Below are positions 16,236 to 25,588 of a stretch of DNA of 64,000 bases, piece by piece (the stretch's first letter is position 1; each line of letters begins with the position of its first letter). The DNA is from Pseudomonas sp. A34-9. Lineage in GTDB: Bacteria; Pseudomonadota; Gammaproteobacteria; Pseudomonadales; Pseudomonadaceae. The position numbers and the translations under genes were made by a program. The notes under the pieces are model-generated. The model worked only from the letters and a program-made list of their open reading frames with translations, ran no database searches and was not told where the DNA came from. The stretch spans positions 4,676,501 through 4,740,500 of the forward strand of contig NZ_CP119967.1 of NCBI RefSeq assembly GCF_029543085.1, given 5' to 3'.

Positions 16236-17900
16236 GTGGAACGCGAATACATGGAATTCGACGTGGTCATCGTCGGTGCCGGCCCCGCTGGCCTGTCCGC
16301 CGCCTGCCGTCTGAAGCAGAAGGCCGCCGAAGCCGGTAAGGAAATCAGCGTCTGCGTGGTCGAAAAAGGCTCCGAAGTCGGCGCACACATCCTCTCCGGC
16401 GCCGTGTTCGAACCACGCGCTCTGAACGAACTGTTCCCGGACTGGAAAGAACTCGGCGCGCCGCTGAATACGCCCGTCACCCGCGATGACATTTTCGTGC
16501 TGAAAAACGCCGAAAACGCGCAGAAGATTCCAGACTTCTTTGTGCCCAAGACCATGCACAACGAAGGCAACTACATCATCTCCCTCGGCAACCTGTGCCG
16601 CTGGCTGGCCCAGCAGGCCGAAAACCTTGGCGTGGAAATCTACCCAGGCTTCGCCGCTCAGGAAGCGCTGATCGACGAACAAGGCGTGGTTCGCGGGATC
16701 ATCACCGGTGATCTGGGCGTCGACCGCGAAGGCAATCCGAAAGAAGGCCTGTACACCCCGGGCATGGAACTGCGTGGCAAATACACGCTGTTTGCCGAAG
16801 GTTGCCGTGGCCATATCGGCAAGCAACTGATCAAGCGCTACAACCTCGACAGCGACGCCGACGCCCAGCATTACGGCATCGGCCTGAAAGAAATCTGGGA
16901 AATCGACCCGGCCAAGCATCAGCCAGGCCTGGTGGTGCACACTGCCGGCTGGCCGCTGGACATCATGGGCACCGAGAACACCGGTGGCTCGTTCCTCTAT
17001 CACCTGGAAAACAACCAGGTGGTGGTCGGTCTGATCGTTGACCTGTCCTACAGCAACACCTATCTGTCGCCGTTCGACGAGTTCCAGCGCCTCAAGCATC
17101 ACCCGGTGCTCGCTCAATATCTGGAAGGCGGCAAGCGCATCAGCTACGGCGCGCGCGCCATCTGCAAGGGCGGCCTGAACTCGCTACCGAAAATGGTCTT
17201 CAAGGGCGGCGCGCTGATCGGTTGCGACCTCGGCACCCTGAACTTCGCCAAGATCAAAGGCAGCCACACCGCGATGAAGTCGGGCATGCTCGCCGCTGAA
17301 TCGGTAGCTGACGCACTGTTCGCCGAGAAGGACGGCACCGAAGAGCTGACCACCTACGTCGACGCATTCAAGAAGAGCTGGCTCTACGACGAACTGTTTG
17401 CCAGCCGCAACTTCGGCCCAGCGATCCACAAGTTCGGCGCCATCGTCGGCGGTGGTTTCAACTGGCTCGACCAGAACATCTTCGGCGGCAAACTGCCGTT
17501 CACCCTGCACGACACCAAGCCGGATTACGCTTGCCTCAAACTCGCGGCCGACTGCAAGAAGATCGACTATCCGAAGCCGGACGGCAAACTCAGCTTCGAC
17601 AAGCTCAGCTCGGTGTTCATCTCCGGTACCAACCACGAAGAAGAACAGCCTTGCCACCTGAAGCTGACCGACCCGAGCATCCCGATCAGCAAGAACCTGC
17701 CGCTGTACGACGAACCGGCGCAGCGCTACTGCCCGGCCGGCGTCTACGAAGTGATCACCAAGGAAGACGGCGAGAAGCGCTTCCAGATCAACGCCCAGAA
17801 CTGCGTGCACTGCAAGACCTGTGACATCAAGGACCCTTCGCAGAACATCACCTGGGTGACGCCGGAAGGCGCTGGCGGCCCGACTTATCCGAACATGTAA
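16236..17900 (+). CDS. etfD: Electron transfer flavoprotein-ubiquinone oxidoreductase
   Basis: A 554-residue ETF-QO. The N-terminal FAD-binding motif is VVIVGAGPAGLSAACRL (about residues 10-26). The C-terminal domain carries the 4Fe-4S ligands in QNCVHCKTCDIKDPSQNITWV plus an upstream RYCPAGVYE Cys. It accepts electrons from EtfAB and reduces ubiquinone at the inner membrane, coupling fatty-acid and branched-chain amino-acid oxidation to respiration. The start is GTG 16236, with GGAG about 8 nt upstream; the in-frame ATG at 16251 lacks a comparable site. It is divergent from etfBA and ends at a clear terminator. Confidence 0.97.
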   Translation: MEREYMEFDVVIVGAGPAGLSAACRLKQKAAEAGKEISVCVVEKGSEVGAHILSGAVFEPRALNELFPDWKELGAPLNTPVTRDDIFVLKNAENAQKIPDFFVPKTMHNEGNYIISLGNLCRWLAQQAENLGVEIYPGFAAQEALIDEQGVVRGIITGDLGVDREGNPKEGLYTPGMELRGKYTLFAEGCRGHIGKQLIKRYNLDSDADAQHYGIGLKEIWEIDPAKHQPGLVVHTAGWPLDIMGTENTGGSFLYHLENNQVVVGLIVDLSYSNTYLSPFDEFQRLKHHPVLAQYLEGGKRISYGARAICKGGLNSLPKMVFKGGALIGCDLGTLNFAKIKGSHTAMKSGMLAAESVADALFAEKDGTEELTTYVDAFKKSWLYDELFASRNFGPAIHKFGAIVGGGFNWLDQNIFGGKLPFTLHDTKPDYACLKLAADCKKIDYPKPDGKLSFDKLSSVFISGTNHEEEQPCHLKLTDPSIPISKNLPLYDEPAQRYCPAGVYEVITKEDGEKRFQINAQNCVHCKTCDIKDPSQNITWVTPEGAGGPTYPNM

Positions 17901-17918
17901 GTCGAAAAGCTGAACAAC

Positions 17919-17947
17919 AAGGCTCCCGAAACGGGGGCCTTTTTGTT
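17919..17947 (+). terminator. Intrinsic terminator of etfD
   Basis: AAGGCTCCCG-AAA-CGGGGGCCTT followed by T run, about 20 nt after the stop. Confidence 0.9.
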
Positions 17948-17979
17948 GCCCAAAATTCCTCTGACACCACAAAACAACT

Positions 17980-18067
17980 GTGGGAGCGAGCCTGCTCGCG
18001 AAAGCGGTGTGTCATTAACAATGATGTCGACTGATACACCGCCTTCGCGAGCAGGCTCGCTCCCACA
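17980..18067. repeat. REP pair, class B (TGTGGGAGCGAGCCTGCTCGCGA)
   Basis: Two REP-like units in opposite orientation, TGTGGGAGCGAGCCTGCTCG and its complement, separated by about 45 nt. This is a typical P. fluorescens REP doublet located between the convergent ends of etfD and the AraC gene. Confidence 0.88.
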
Positions 18068-18083
18068 GGGGATTTTCGTCGGC

Positions 18084-18974
18084 TCAAGCCGCGCGCTCGT
18101 CACCCGGGCTGCGCTCAAAGTAGCGCTTGTACTCACGGCTGAACTGCGACGTACTCTGATACCCCACCCGATGCGCCACCTGCGCCACACCCAGGCCTTC
18201 GGCGACCAGTAACGTCTGCGCCTTGAGCAAACGCAAGCGCTTCAAATACTGCACCGGCGACAACAGCGTGCTGCGTTTGAAATGCTCATGAAACGTCGAC
18301 ACGCTCATGTTCGCGCAACTCGCCAGGGTCTCGACATTCAACGGTTCGGTGTAATGCGCGTGCAGATGACTGATCGACGCCGCGACCCGCGCGAATTGCC
18401 CCTGCTGTTCCACCAACGCGCGCAATACATCCGCCTGCGGCCCACGCAATGCCACGAACAACAACTCACGCACCCGCGCCGGCCCGAGAATCTGGCATTC
18501 CAGCGGATCGTGCAGGCAACTGAGCAAACGCTCGACACAGCCACGCATGTCATCGTCGAGCACCACCGAGGTCATCGACTCCGGCGTCTGCGCGGGAATA
18601 TGCCGCCCCGGCGCCAAGCCCATGGCCAACACCAATTCACCGAGCAACACCCGATCAATCGCCACCGACACCCCGAGCAACGGCGCATCCGGCAAGGCAA
18701 ACGTCTCACACTCGAACGGCACCGGCAGCGCCTGAATCAAGTAATGCCCAGCGCCATACTCCATCGTCCGAGGCCCGAGAAACGCCAGTTTGCTGCCTTG
18801 GGCGATGATCATCAGGCTCGGCTCATAAATGTGCGGGCCACGGGCGACGTCGCAACTGGCACGCAATACCTGCACACCGGGCAACCCGGTCTGGGAGTAA
18901 CCGTCGCGCAGCGCCAGCGGTTCGATCAACGAAACCAGACGCGCATTGGCATCAAGATGACGGGTCAATTGCAT
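18084..18974 (-). CDS. AraC family transcriptional regulator
   Basis: A protein of about 296 residues. The N-terminal half is the AraC_N-type cupin found in YqhC-like regulators (VARGPHIYEPSLMIIAQGSKLAFLG). The C-terminal half has two helix-turn-helix motifs (LNVETLASCANMSVSTFHEHFKR and VAQVAHRVGYQSTSQFSREYKRYF). ATG 18974 is chosen, with GAAGAA upstream; an in-frame GTG at 18989 would add five residues. It is divergent from a zinc alcohol dehydrogenase, and this regulator class commonly activates an adjacent aldehyde/alcohol oxidoreductase gene, as YqhC does for YqhD. That link is inference. Confidence 0.86.
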   Translation of the reverse strand: MQLTRHLDANARLVSLIEPLALRDGYSQTGLPGVQVLRASCDVARGPHIYEPSLMIIAQGSKLAFLGPRTMEYGAGHYLIQALPVPFECETFALPDAPLLGVSVAIDRVLLGELVLAMGLAPGRHIPAQTPESMTSVVLDDDMRGCVERLLSCLHDPLECQILGPARVRELLFVALRGPQADVLRALVEQQGQFARVAASISHLHAHYTEPLNVETLASCANMSVSTFHEHFKRSTLLSPVQYLKRLRLLKAQTLLVAEGLGVAQVAHRVGYQSTSQFSREYKRYFERSPGDERAA

Positions 18975-19077
18975 CAAATTGTTCTTCACAAAAAATCACG
19001 AAAATAAGGGATGAAAGCATCATGGCAGATCCTTTTGCCAATGCGACCGATCAAACCCGCATGCCGGAGGATTAGGC

Positions 19078-19224
19078 ATGAGACCCGGAGGAATCGTCAT
19101 GGCCGGACCGTCACTCGACGCCCAGAATGCGCCGCCTCAACTGTCACTGCTTTCGCGAGGTTCACCATGTATACCGCCATCGGCTATGCCGCCCAATCGG
19201 CCACCACTCCCCTCGCCCCGATGA
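19078..19224 (+). other. Possible upstream ORF overlapping the alcohol dehydrogenase start
   Basis: Two good Shine-Dalgarno/ATG pairs (GGAGGATTAGGCATG giving ATG 19078; GGAGGAATCGTCATG giving ATG 19099) open the same frame. That frame is out of phase with the dehydrogenase and ends at TGA 19222-19224, inside the dehydrogenase gene. The predicted peptide is 48 or 41 residues, Pro-rich, with no recognised family. It may be a leader ORF or chance. Confidence 0.3.
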
Positions 19225-20219
19225 AATTCGAACGTCGCAGCCCGCGCGCCGACGACGTAGCGATCGAGATTCTGTATTGCGGCGTCTGCCACTCCGATAT
19301 CCACCAGGCGCGCAACGAATGGGGCATCGCCGTTTACCCGTTGATGCCCGGCCACGAGATCGTCGGAAAAGTCACCGCGATCGGTGCGAATGTCACTCAG
19401 CACAAAGTAGGCGATCTGGTCGGTGTCGGCTGTATGGTCGACTCTTGCCGCACCTGCGAAGCCTGTCAGCAGAACCTTGAGCAATACTGTCTCGAAGGTC
19501 CGACCATGACCTACGCCACGCCGGATCGGGTCGATGGCAGCAACACCATGGGCGGCTACTCGGACAGCATCGTCGTCAGCGAACACTTCGTTGTGCGCAT
19601 TCCGGAAAAACTGGCCCTGGCCAGCGCTGCGCCGATCCTCTGCGCCGGCATCACCACCTACTCGCCGCTCAAGCACTACGGCGTCAAGGCTGGCGACAAG
19701 GTCGGGATTCTCGGCATGGGCGGTCTGGGCCACATGGGCATCAAGTTCGCCAAGGCCATGGGCGCCGAAGTGACGCTGTTCACGCGCTCGGCGAGCAAGG
19801 CTGAAGAAGGTCGTCGTCAGGGCGCCGATCACGTGATCGTTTCCACCGACGCTGAACAGATGAAAGCGGCTGCCGGTTACTTCGACTTCCTGCTCGACAC
19901 CATTCCGGTGCAGCACGATTTGAATCCGTACCTCGACACCCTGCGCTTTGACGGCGTGCACATTCTGGTCGGTCTGATCGAACCGATCGATCCACCGGTG
20001 CACGCCGGCAAACTGGTGATGAGCCGTCGCGTATTGGCCGGTTCGTTGATCGGTGGCGTCGCTGAAACTCAGGAAGTGCTGGATTTCTGCGCCGAGCACA
20101 ACATCACCTGCGACATCGAAATGCTCGACATCCGCCAGATCAACGAGGCTTATGCGCGCATGATCGCCGGTGATGTGAAGTACCGTTTCGTGATCGACAT
20201 GGCGACGCTCAAGGTTTAA
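19167..20219 (+). CDS. NAD(P)-dependent zinc alcohol dehydrogenase (YahK/cinnamyl-ADH type)
   Basis: A 350-residue medium-chain dehydrogenase. Catalytic zinc ligands are in YCGVCHSDIHQARNEWG (Cys) and MPGHEIVGKV (His-Glu); the structural zinc cluster is CMVDSCRTCEACQQNLEQYC (four Cys); the cofactor site is VGILGMGGLGHMG. This subgroup (E. coli YahK/YjgB) reduces a broad range of aldehydes with NADPH. Start ATG 19167 (MYTAIGYAAQ) has GCGAGG at ribosome-binding distance; the frame is open upstream but without family sequence. It is divergent from the AraC regulator, its likely controller. Confidence 0.92.
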   Translation: MYTAIGYAAQSATTPLAPMKFERRSPRADDVAIEILYCGVCHSDIHQARNEWGIAVYPLMPGHEIVGKVTAIGANVTQHKVGDLVGVGCMVDSCRTCEACQQNLEQYCLEGPTMTYATPDRVDGSNTMGGYSDSIVVSEHFVVRIPEKLALASAAPILCAGITTYSPLKHYGVKAGDKVGILGMGGLGHMGIKFAKAMGAEVTLFTRSASKAEEGRRQGADHVIVSTDAEQMKAAAGYFDFLLDTIPVQHDLNPYLDTLRFDGVHILVGLIEPIDPPVHAGKLVMSRRVLAGSLIGGVAETQEVLDFCAEHNITCDIEMLDIRQINEAYARMIAGDVKYRFVIDMATLKV

Positions 20220-20228
20220 GCCTGCCCC

Positions 20229-21032
20229 TTATACCTTCAGGCCGAGCTCCGCCGACAGCCGGGCTGTGACCCCTTTGATCAGGGGAATCAGCTCGGCCAT
20301 TTTTTCCAGCGGCATGTACGGCACGGTGCTGGCGATGCTGATCGCCGCGACAATGCCCTTGCTCGCATCACGAATCGGCGCCGCCACACAACGGATCGAC
20401 GGCTCGTTGTCTTCCAGATCGAAGGCGTAGCCACCGGCGACGTACTCGGTCATGCGCTGCTCTAGCTGTTCCCACGACTGTTGGGGATGCTGCGGCCAGA
20501 ACTGACTTTTCCCACCTGCCGGCAGACTGATGTCGTACAGCCGTTGCCAATCTTTCGGCGAATCATCGAGCATCAACGCCTTGCCAATCCCGGTGCGCGC
20601 CAGCGGCATGCGATGGCCGACCCGCGAACGCATTTCCGGGCCATTGCGCCCCGGATTCTTCAGCAGATACAGCACCTCATCGCCTTCACGAATGCCTAAG
20701 TGCACGGTGTCACCGGTCAGCGCCGACAACTCGTCCAGATACGGCCCGGCCAGGCTCACCAACGGCAATTCTTCACGAGCCTGAAAACCCAGCTCGATCA
20801 GCTTCGGCCCGAGCAGATAACCGACTTGCGGCACCACGCGCAGAAAGCGCTCGTCGACCAGGCAACTGGCCAGACGATGGGTGGTGCTGCGCGTGGTGCC
20901 GATCAGCCGGGCAATCTCCTTGAGATCGCGGGCGCCACTGGCCACCGCTTGCACCACACCGAGGCCGCGCAACAGCGTTTGCGTGCCGGTGGGCGCGGCG
21001 TCCTTGGTTTTTTCCGGAGCGTCTTCCTGCAT
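20229..21032 (-). CDS. IclR family transcriptional regulator of the dgo operon
   Basis: A 267-residue IclR-type regulator. The N-terminal winged helix covers about residues 15-80 (LLRGLGVVQAVASGARDLKEIARLIGTTRSTTHRLASCL). The effector-binding domain follows (LSALTGDTVHLGIREGDEVLYL; IRCVAAPIRDASKGIVAAISIAS). It is the last gene of the dgoKADT unit on the same strand, so it would be co-transcribed with its probable targets and could respond to galactonate or a derivative. It is a candidate to bind the ATCCCA-N5-TGGGAT sites found before dgoK and before the sugar dehydrogenase operon. Regulator target is inference; family call is firm. Confidence 0.88.
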   Translation of the reverse strand: MQEDAPEKTKDAAPTGTQTLLRGLGVVQAVASGARDLKEIARLIGTTRSTTHRLASCLVDERFLRVVPQVGYLLGPKLIELGFQAREELPLVSLAGPYLDELSALTGDTVHLGIREGDEVLYLLKNPGRNGPEMRSRVGHRMPLARTGIGKALMLDDSPKDWQRLYDISLPAGGKSQFWPQHPQQSWEQLEQRMTEYVAGGYAFDLEDNEPSIRCVAAPIRDASKGIVAAISIASTVPYMPLEKMAELIPLIKGVTARLSAELGLKV

Positions 21033-21092
21033 ATCCAGCCTTTACTGTTGAGCGAGGGAACGGGCGGCATTATGGTCGCCCGACGCAGACCA

Positions 21093-22403
21093 CTACAACT
21101 CGATACGCTCGACCTTGCCGACCAGCAGCACATAGGACAATGCGCCGACCAAGGCGAGCACCGCGATGTAGGTGATCGCCGGCGCGAACGAATCGCCGCT
21201 GGCGAGGAAACCGATCACGATCGGCGTGGCAATTGCCGACAGATTGCCGATGAAGTTGAACACCCCGCCGGTCAGCCCGAGCAAACGTGCCGGTGCCAGC
21301 GTCGACACCAGTGACCAGGTGATCGAGGCCAGGCCATTACCGAAAAATGCCAGCGCCAGAAAAGCAATCACCAGCGGCGTCGACTCGACGAAGTTGGCGC
21401 CGATGATCGAGGTGGAAATCAGCAGTCCGCCAATGATCGGCAACTTGCGCGCGAAACCGACGGTGCAGCCGCGACGAATCAGGAAATCGGAAAAGAACCC
21501 CGAGCACAGCACACCAATGAACGCAGCAAGAAACGGCAGCGACGCCAACAGGCCGGACTTGATGAAGTCCATGCCGCGATACTTCACCAGATAAGTCGGG
21601 AACCACGTGAGGAAAAACCACAGCGTCGAGTTCAGGCAGAACTGGCCGAGATAGATGCCCCACAACTTGCGTTTGGTGAGGACGATGCCGAGATCGGCCC
21701 AGCTGAATTTGGCTTTGACCTTGGCGGACTCTTGCTGAATATCGACCAAGCCACCGCCCTCGCGAATCAGGTCGATTTCCGCTTCGTTGGCCCCTTTGAA
21801 ATCCCGTGGCTCGCGATACACCGCGTACCAGATCGCCGCCCAGATGATGCCCACCGCGCCAGTTGCGACGAAGACCATGTGCCAGCCAAATTCGTGTTGC
21901 AACCAGGCCAGTACCGGGGTGAGGAATGCCAGGCCGACGAACTGCCCTGAAGTGTAGAAACCAATCGCCGTGGCGCGCTCACGCTCGGGAAACCACGTCG
22001 TGACTACGCGGCTGTTGATTGGATAAGCCGGGGCCTCCAGTGCACCGACCGCCATGCGCAGCACGAACAACGCGATGAAACTGGCGGCGAAACCGAGCAT
22101 CACCGTGGCCAGCGACCACAGCAGCAGCGCGACGCTATAGAGGATGCGCGGCGGCACGCGATCGACCAGCCAGCCGCCGGGGATCTGCATGGCGGCGTAG
22201 GTCCAGCCAAACGCGGAAAAGATCAGGCCGACGTGAATCGGATCGATGCCCAGCTCACTGGTCAGCGCCGGCGCGGCAATCGACAGATTGCTGCGGTCGA
22301 GGTAATTGATGACCACGGTGATAAACAGCAACACCATGATGAAAAACCGCTTGCGGCTGGGCGTGACTAAAGACGCCTGCCCGGTGAGGGTTTGCGGTTG
22401 CAT
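21093..22403 (-). CDS. dgoT: MFS transporter, D-galactonate type
   Basis: A 436-residue MFS protein of the anion:cation symporter (ACS) group with 12 hydrophobic segments. It begins after an N-terminal tail with RFFIMVLLFITVVINYLDRSNLSIAAPAL, which carries the NYxDR motif of the hexuronate/galactonate transporters. GWTYAAMQIPGGWLVDRV and the loop NSRVVTTWFPERERATAIG are also typical. In context (galactonate dehydratase, KDGal kinase and aldolase) it should import D-galactonate with protons. It is separated from dgoD by a REP doublet, which may tune its expression. Symbol assigned by context and family. Confidence 0.85.
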   Translation of the reverse strand: MQPQTLTGQASLVTPSRKRFFIMVLLFITVVINYLDRSNLSIAAPALTSELGIDPIHVGLIFSAFGWTYAAMQIPGGWLVDRVPPRILYSVALLLWSLATVMLGFAASFIALFVLRMAVGALEAPAYPINSRVVTTWFPERERATAIGFYTSGQFVGLAFLTPVLAWLQHEFGWHMVFVATGAVGIIWAAIWYAVYREPRDFKGANEAEIDLIREGGGLVDIQQESAKVKAKFSWADLGIVLTKRKLWGIYLGQFCLNSTLWFFLTWFPTYLVKYRGMDFIKSGLLASLPFLAAFIGVLCSGFFSDFLIRRGCTVGFARKLPIIGGLLISTSIIGANFVESTPLVIAFLALAFFGNGLASITWSLVSTLAPARLLGLTGGVFNFIGNLSAIATPIVIGFLASGDSFAPAITYIAVLALVGALSYVLLVGKVERIEL

Positions 22404-22459
22404 GGAGAGAGCCTCTTTTTATGTTTATTGAGGTCGGCCTGAGGCCTGCACTGCACCCT

Positions 22460-22547
22460 GTGGGAGCGAGCCTGCTCGCGAAGACGGCGGCACATCCGGC
22501 CTCAATGTGACTGACCTGCCGCATTCGCGAGCAGGCTCGCTCCCACA
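22460..22547. repeat. REP pair, class B
   Basis: TGTGGGAGCGAGCCTGCTCGCGAA and its complement, about 40 nt apart, sited between dgoD and dgoT inside an operon. Confidence 0.88.
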
Positions 22548-22573
22548 GGGGGTTGTGGTGTGTCAGAGACAAA

Positions 22574-23722
22574 TCACCACTCGGCAAAACTGCCATCGGC
22601 ATGGCGCCAGATCGGGTTGCGCCAGCGGTGGCCGACTGCCGCACGCTCAATCACGTATTCTTCGTTGATCTCGATGCCCAACCCCGGTCCGTTTGGAATC
22701 TTCACGAAACCTTTGTCGTAATCGAACACCCGCGGATCCTTGACGTAGTCGAGCAAGTCGTTGCTCTCGTTGTAATGGATGCCCAGGCTTTGCTCCTGGA
22801 TAAACGCGTTGTAACAAGCCGCGTCCAGTTGCAAACACGCCGCCAGCGCAATCGGCCCCAGCGGGCAATGCAGCGCCAGCGCGACGTCGTAGGCTTCGGC
22901 CATGTTGGCGATCTTGCGGGTTTCGGTGATGCCGCCGGCGTGGGACGCATCTGGCTGGATGATGTCGACGTAACCTTCGCTCAACACGCGTTTAAAGTCC
23001 CAGCGCGAGAACAGGCGCTCGCCGAGGGCAATCGGTGTGCTGGTCAGCGGCGCCAGTTCTTTTAGCGCTTCGTAGTTCTCGCTGAGCACCGGCTCTTCGA
23101 TAAACATCAGTTTGTACGGATCGAGTTCCTTCATCAGCACCTTGGCCATCGGCTTGTGCACGCGGCCATGGAAGTCGACGCCGATGCCGACGTTAGGGCC
23201 GACCGCGTCACGCACGGCGGCGACGTTGGCCAGCGCCAGATCGACTTTCTCGAAGGAATCGAGGAACTGCAGCTCTTCGGTGCCGTTCATTTTCACCGCA
23301 GTGAAACCACGGCTCACCGCCTCTTTCGCCGCACGCGCGGTGTCGGCCGGACGGTCGCCACCGATCCACGAATACACACGAATCTTGTCACGCACCTGAC
23401 CACCAAGCAGATCACTCACCGACACCCCGAGCGCCTTGCCCTTGATGTCCCACAGCGCCTGGTCGATACCGGCCAGCGCGCTCATGTGGATCGCGCCGCC
23501 ACGGTAGAAACCGCCGCGATAGAGCACGGTCCAGATGTCTTCGATATTGCGTGGGTCTTTGCCGATCAGGTAGTCGGACAATTCTTCGACGGCAGCGGCG
23601 ACGGTGTGCGCGCGCCCTTCAACGACAGGCTCGCCCCAACCGGTCACGCCCTCGTCGGTTTCGACCTTGAGGAAGCACCAGCGCGGCGGAACGATGAAGG
23701 TGGTGAGTTTGGTGATTTTCAT
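22574..23722 (-). CDS. dgoD: D-galactonate dehydratase
   Basis: A 382-residue enolase-superfamily enzyme, the usual length for DgoD. It starts [32 protein letters not shown]. Metal ligands are visible in [16 protein letters not shown] (Asp/His), FIEEPVL (Glu) and [13 protein letters not shown] (Glu), with the catalytic His region [17 protein letters not shown]. It dehydrates D-galactonate to 2-keto-3-deoxy-D-galactonate. It lies 61 nt after dgoA and upstream of the galactonate transporter. Confidence 0.95.
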   Translation of the reverse strand: MKITKLTTFIVPPRWCFLKVETDEGVTGWGEPVVEGRAHTVAAAVEELSDYLIGKDPRNIEDIWTVLYRGGFYRGGAIHMSALAGIDQALWDIKGKALGVSVSDLLGGQVRDKIRVYSWIGGDRPADTARAAKEAVSRGFTAVKMNGTEELQFLDSFEKVDLALANVAAVRDAVGPNVGIGVDFHGRVHKPMAKVLMKELDPYKLMFIEEPVLSENYEALKELAPLTSTPIALGERLFSRWDFKRVLSEGYVDIIQPDASHAGGITETRKIANMAEAYDVALALHCPLGPIALAACLQLDAACYNAFIQEQSLGIHYNESNDLLDYVKDPRVFDYDKGFVKIPNGPGLGIEINEEYVIERAAVGHRWRNPIWRHADGSFAEW

Positions 23723-23783
23723 CTCTGCTCTCTTTTGTAAATGCAGCTCTTATTAGATGCAGCGCACACAGCGCCAAAAAGTC

Positions 23784-24404
23784 TTAGCGAAGGGCCTTCC
23801 ACGCGGCCACATAGGCCTTGGCATTCACCGCCACTTGCTCCGGCGTCATGCCCGGTTTGAACAGGCCGGAGCCGAGGCCGAAACCTTTCACGCCGGCATC
23901 GATAAACGCCTGCATGTTGTCCGGCGTGATGCCGCCGACCGGTGCCAGCACCGTGCCGGACGGCAACACCGCGAGCCAGGCTTTGACGACCGCCGGGCCC
24001 ATCTGCTCGGCCGGGAACAGCTTGAGAATGTCCGCGCCCTCCTCCAGTGCCGCGAAGGCTTCGGTCGGCGTCGCAACGCCGGGCGACAAAAACAGCCCCG
24101 CCGCTTTCGCTGCGCGCAACACCTTGGCGTCGCTGTGCGGCATGACGATCACCTGGCCGCCGGCTTCTTTGACCAATTCGACCTGTTCCGGCGTCAGCAC
24201 CGTGCCGGCACCGATCAGGCAATCGGCGGGCAAGGAATTGCGCAGGATGCGGATACTTTCGTACGGCGAAGGGGAATTGAGCGGTACTTCGATGACGCGA
24301 AATCCGGCGGTATACAGGACTTCTCCGACAGCGCCAGCTTCCTGCGGGTGCAGGCCACGCAGGATCGCGATCAGACCGTTTTGCGCCAATGCTTGCTTGA
24401 GCAT
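23784..24404 (-). CDS. dgoA: 2-dehydro-3-deoxy-6-phosphogalactonate aldolase
   Basis: A 206-residue class I KDPG/KDPGal-type aldolase (E. coli DgoA has nearly the same length). It shows the N-terminal LIAILRGLHPQEAGAVGEVL, catalytic Glu region GFRVIEVPLNSP, LIGAGTVLTPEQV, and the Schiff-base lysine in DILKLFPAEQMGP. It splits KDPGal into pyruvate and glyceraldehyde-3-phosphate, the last pathway step. It begins 19 nt after dgoK ends. Confidence 0.95.
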   Translation of the reverse strand: MLKQALAQNGLIAILRGLHPQEAGAVGEVLYTAGFRVIEVPLNSPSPYESIRILRNSLPADCLIGAGTVLTPEQVELVKEAGGQVIVMPHSDAKVLRAAKAAGLFLSPGVATPTEAFAALEEGADILKLFPAEQMGPAVVKAWLAVLPSGTVLAPVGGITPDNMQAFIDAGVKGFGLGSGLFKPGMTPEQVAVNAKAYVAAWKALR

Positions 24405-24423
24405 GTCAGGCCTCCAGTCAGGG

Positions 24424-25413
24424 TTAACGGGATGAGGAATCGATCAGTCCGGCAGCCAGCGCCAGTTGCCACAGGCCACGTTCGGTAGCCTGCTCGGCCA
24501 GCGTCACGTTGGCGAAACCACAGGCATCGAGGGCGCGGCGGTAACGCACACAGAGTTGCGCGTTGCCAATAAGGATGATCGAAGGGAGATTCGTCTTCTT
24601 GCAGCGACGGCGCTGAACCGTGGCAAGGGCCGCCAGTTCATGCCCGATCATCAGGCCGGACAGATAATCTGCCTGCGCCGTCGGGCTGAGTTCACCGGTC
24701 AGGCCCAGGGTGCGGGCGCTGAACAAGGTCGACAGCACGCCCAGCTCACCGTCCGCCGACTGCGCAATCTGCACGCCACGGTCAAACGCCTGAACATCGA
24801 ACGCTGCGCCTTGCTTCAGGGTGCGGCCGAGAATGCTGTGTTCACTGAGCACGGCGAATACTTCGCCGGTCATGAACGTATCGAAATGGGTGATGCAGCC
24901 ATCGACCACTTCGACCCATTTCGAGTGACTGCCCGGCAGGCCGATCAACAGATCAGCGCCCGCCTCGTCCGGAAAACTTTGCAACACGCCAAGCACTTGG
25001 GTTTCTTCGCCGCGCATCACGTTCGGCAGACGCGAACGCTGAATCACCCCCGGCACGATGTGCACGAGAGTGCCGCGCAGGCTGGTAATTGTTTGTAGGG
25101 AGTTTCCGAGATTGGCGACATTCGCCGGCGTCTCGCAGTAGGCCGCCTCACGCCAGCCCTGCGCGCTGCCGACCATACCGCAAGCGATCACCGGCAGATT
25201 CGGCTGCGCATCGAGCCAGTCGCCGCACGCCTCGTCGAAGGCCAGTTCAAAACCATCGGCGCATTCGCAACCATTGATGACACGCGGGGCCTTGGGCAAC
25301 TGCATGATGCCGGACGACAGCGCGCGCTGCTCCAGCACCACACCGCCCGCGGCGAGTTTGTAAGCACGTAATGAGGTCGTCCCCCAGTCGAGCGCGATCA
25401 ATTGCGCCAGCAT
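24424..25413 (-). CDS. dgoK: 2-dehydro-3-deoxygalactonokinase
   Basis: A 329-residue DgoK-family kinase. The N terminus LIALDWGTTSLRAYKL is the ATP-binding phosphate-1-like motif; GLPGSHSKWVEVVDGCITHFDTFMTGE in pieces contains the sugar-acid site (LPGSHSKWV; THFDTFMTGE), and LSGLMIGHELAAL the adenosine region. It phosphorylates 2-keto-3-deoxy-galactonate at C6. It is the first gene of the dgoK-A-D-T-iclR unit; its Shine-Dalgarno/ATG (AGGTGAAGCGATG) is conserved in the leader at 42.18 kb. Confidence 0.94.
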   Translation of the reverse strand: MLAQLIALDWGTTSLRAYKLAAGGVVLEQRALSSGIMQLPKAPRVINGCECADGFELAFDEACGDWLDAQPNLPVIACGMVGSAQGWREAAYCETPANVANLGNSLQTITSLRGTLVHIVPGVIQRSRLPNVMRGEETQVLGVLQSFPDEAGADLLIGLPGSHSKWVEVVDGCITHFDTFMTGEVFAVLSEHSILGRTLKQGAAFDVQAFDRGVQIAQSADGELGVLSTLFSARTLGLTGELSPTAQADYLSGLMIGHELAALATVQRRRCKKTNLPSIILIGNAQLCVRYRRALDACGFANVTLAEQATERGLWQLALAAGLIDSSSR

Positions 25414-25451
25414 CGCTTCACCTGTTTTGTTTTTGGCAGTGAGTGCGACGG

Positions 25452-25481
25452 ACTATAGACCTCTCAAACGACAAATCTCAA
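25452..25481 (-). promoter_or_regulatory. dgo operon promoter
   Basis: On the minus strand TTGAGA (25481-25476), an 18-nt spacer, and TATAGT (25457-25452). The same pair with the same spacer is found at 42233-42262. Confidence 0.72.
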
Positions 25482-25494
25482 TATGTAATTTTGC

Positions 25495-25511
25495 ATCCCA
25501 CATTATGGGAT
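25495..25511. promoter_or_regulatory. Operator ATCCCA-N5-TGGGAT upstream of the dgo promoter
   Basis: A 17-bp palindrome, ATCCCACATTATGGGAT, 13 nt upstream of the -35 element. An equivalent site with the same distance precedes the sugar-dehydrogenase promoter at 42276-42292. The cognate regulator is unproven (IclR-type or DgoR-like). Confidence 0.65.
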
Positions 25512-25588
25512 AAAAGGACGTAGAAAAAATTCGTGCGCCGATCCCCCTGTATGCCGGTCGTCGATGATGAAAAAGCAGGCGCTCAGTA

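Noticed and set aside
16155..17117. 320-codon minus-strand frame over etfD
   Set aside because: Shadow of etfD, whose FAD and iron-sulfur motifs are clear.
19011..19166. N-terminal extension of the alcohol dehydrogenase to 19011
   Set aside because: The added 52 residues are Arg-rich and unlike the family; ATG 19167 gives the normal N terminus MYTAIGYAAQ.
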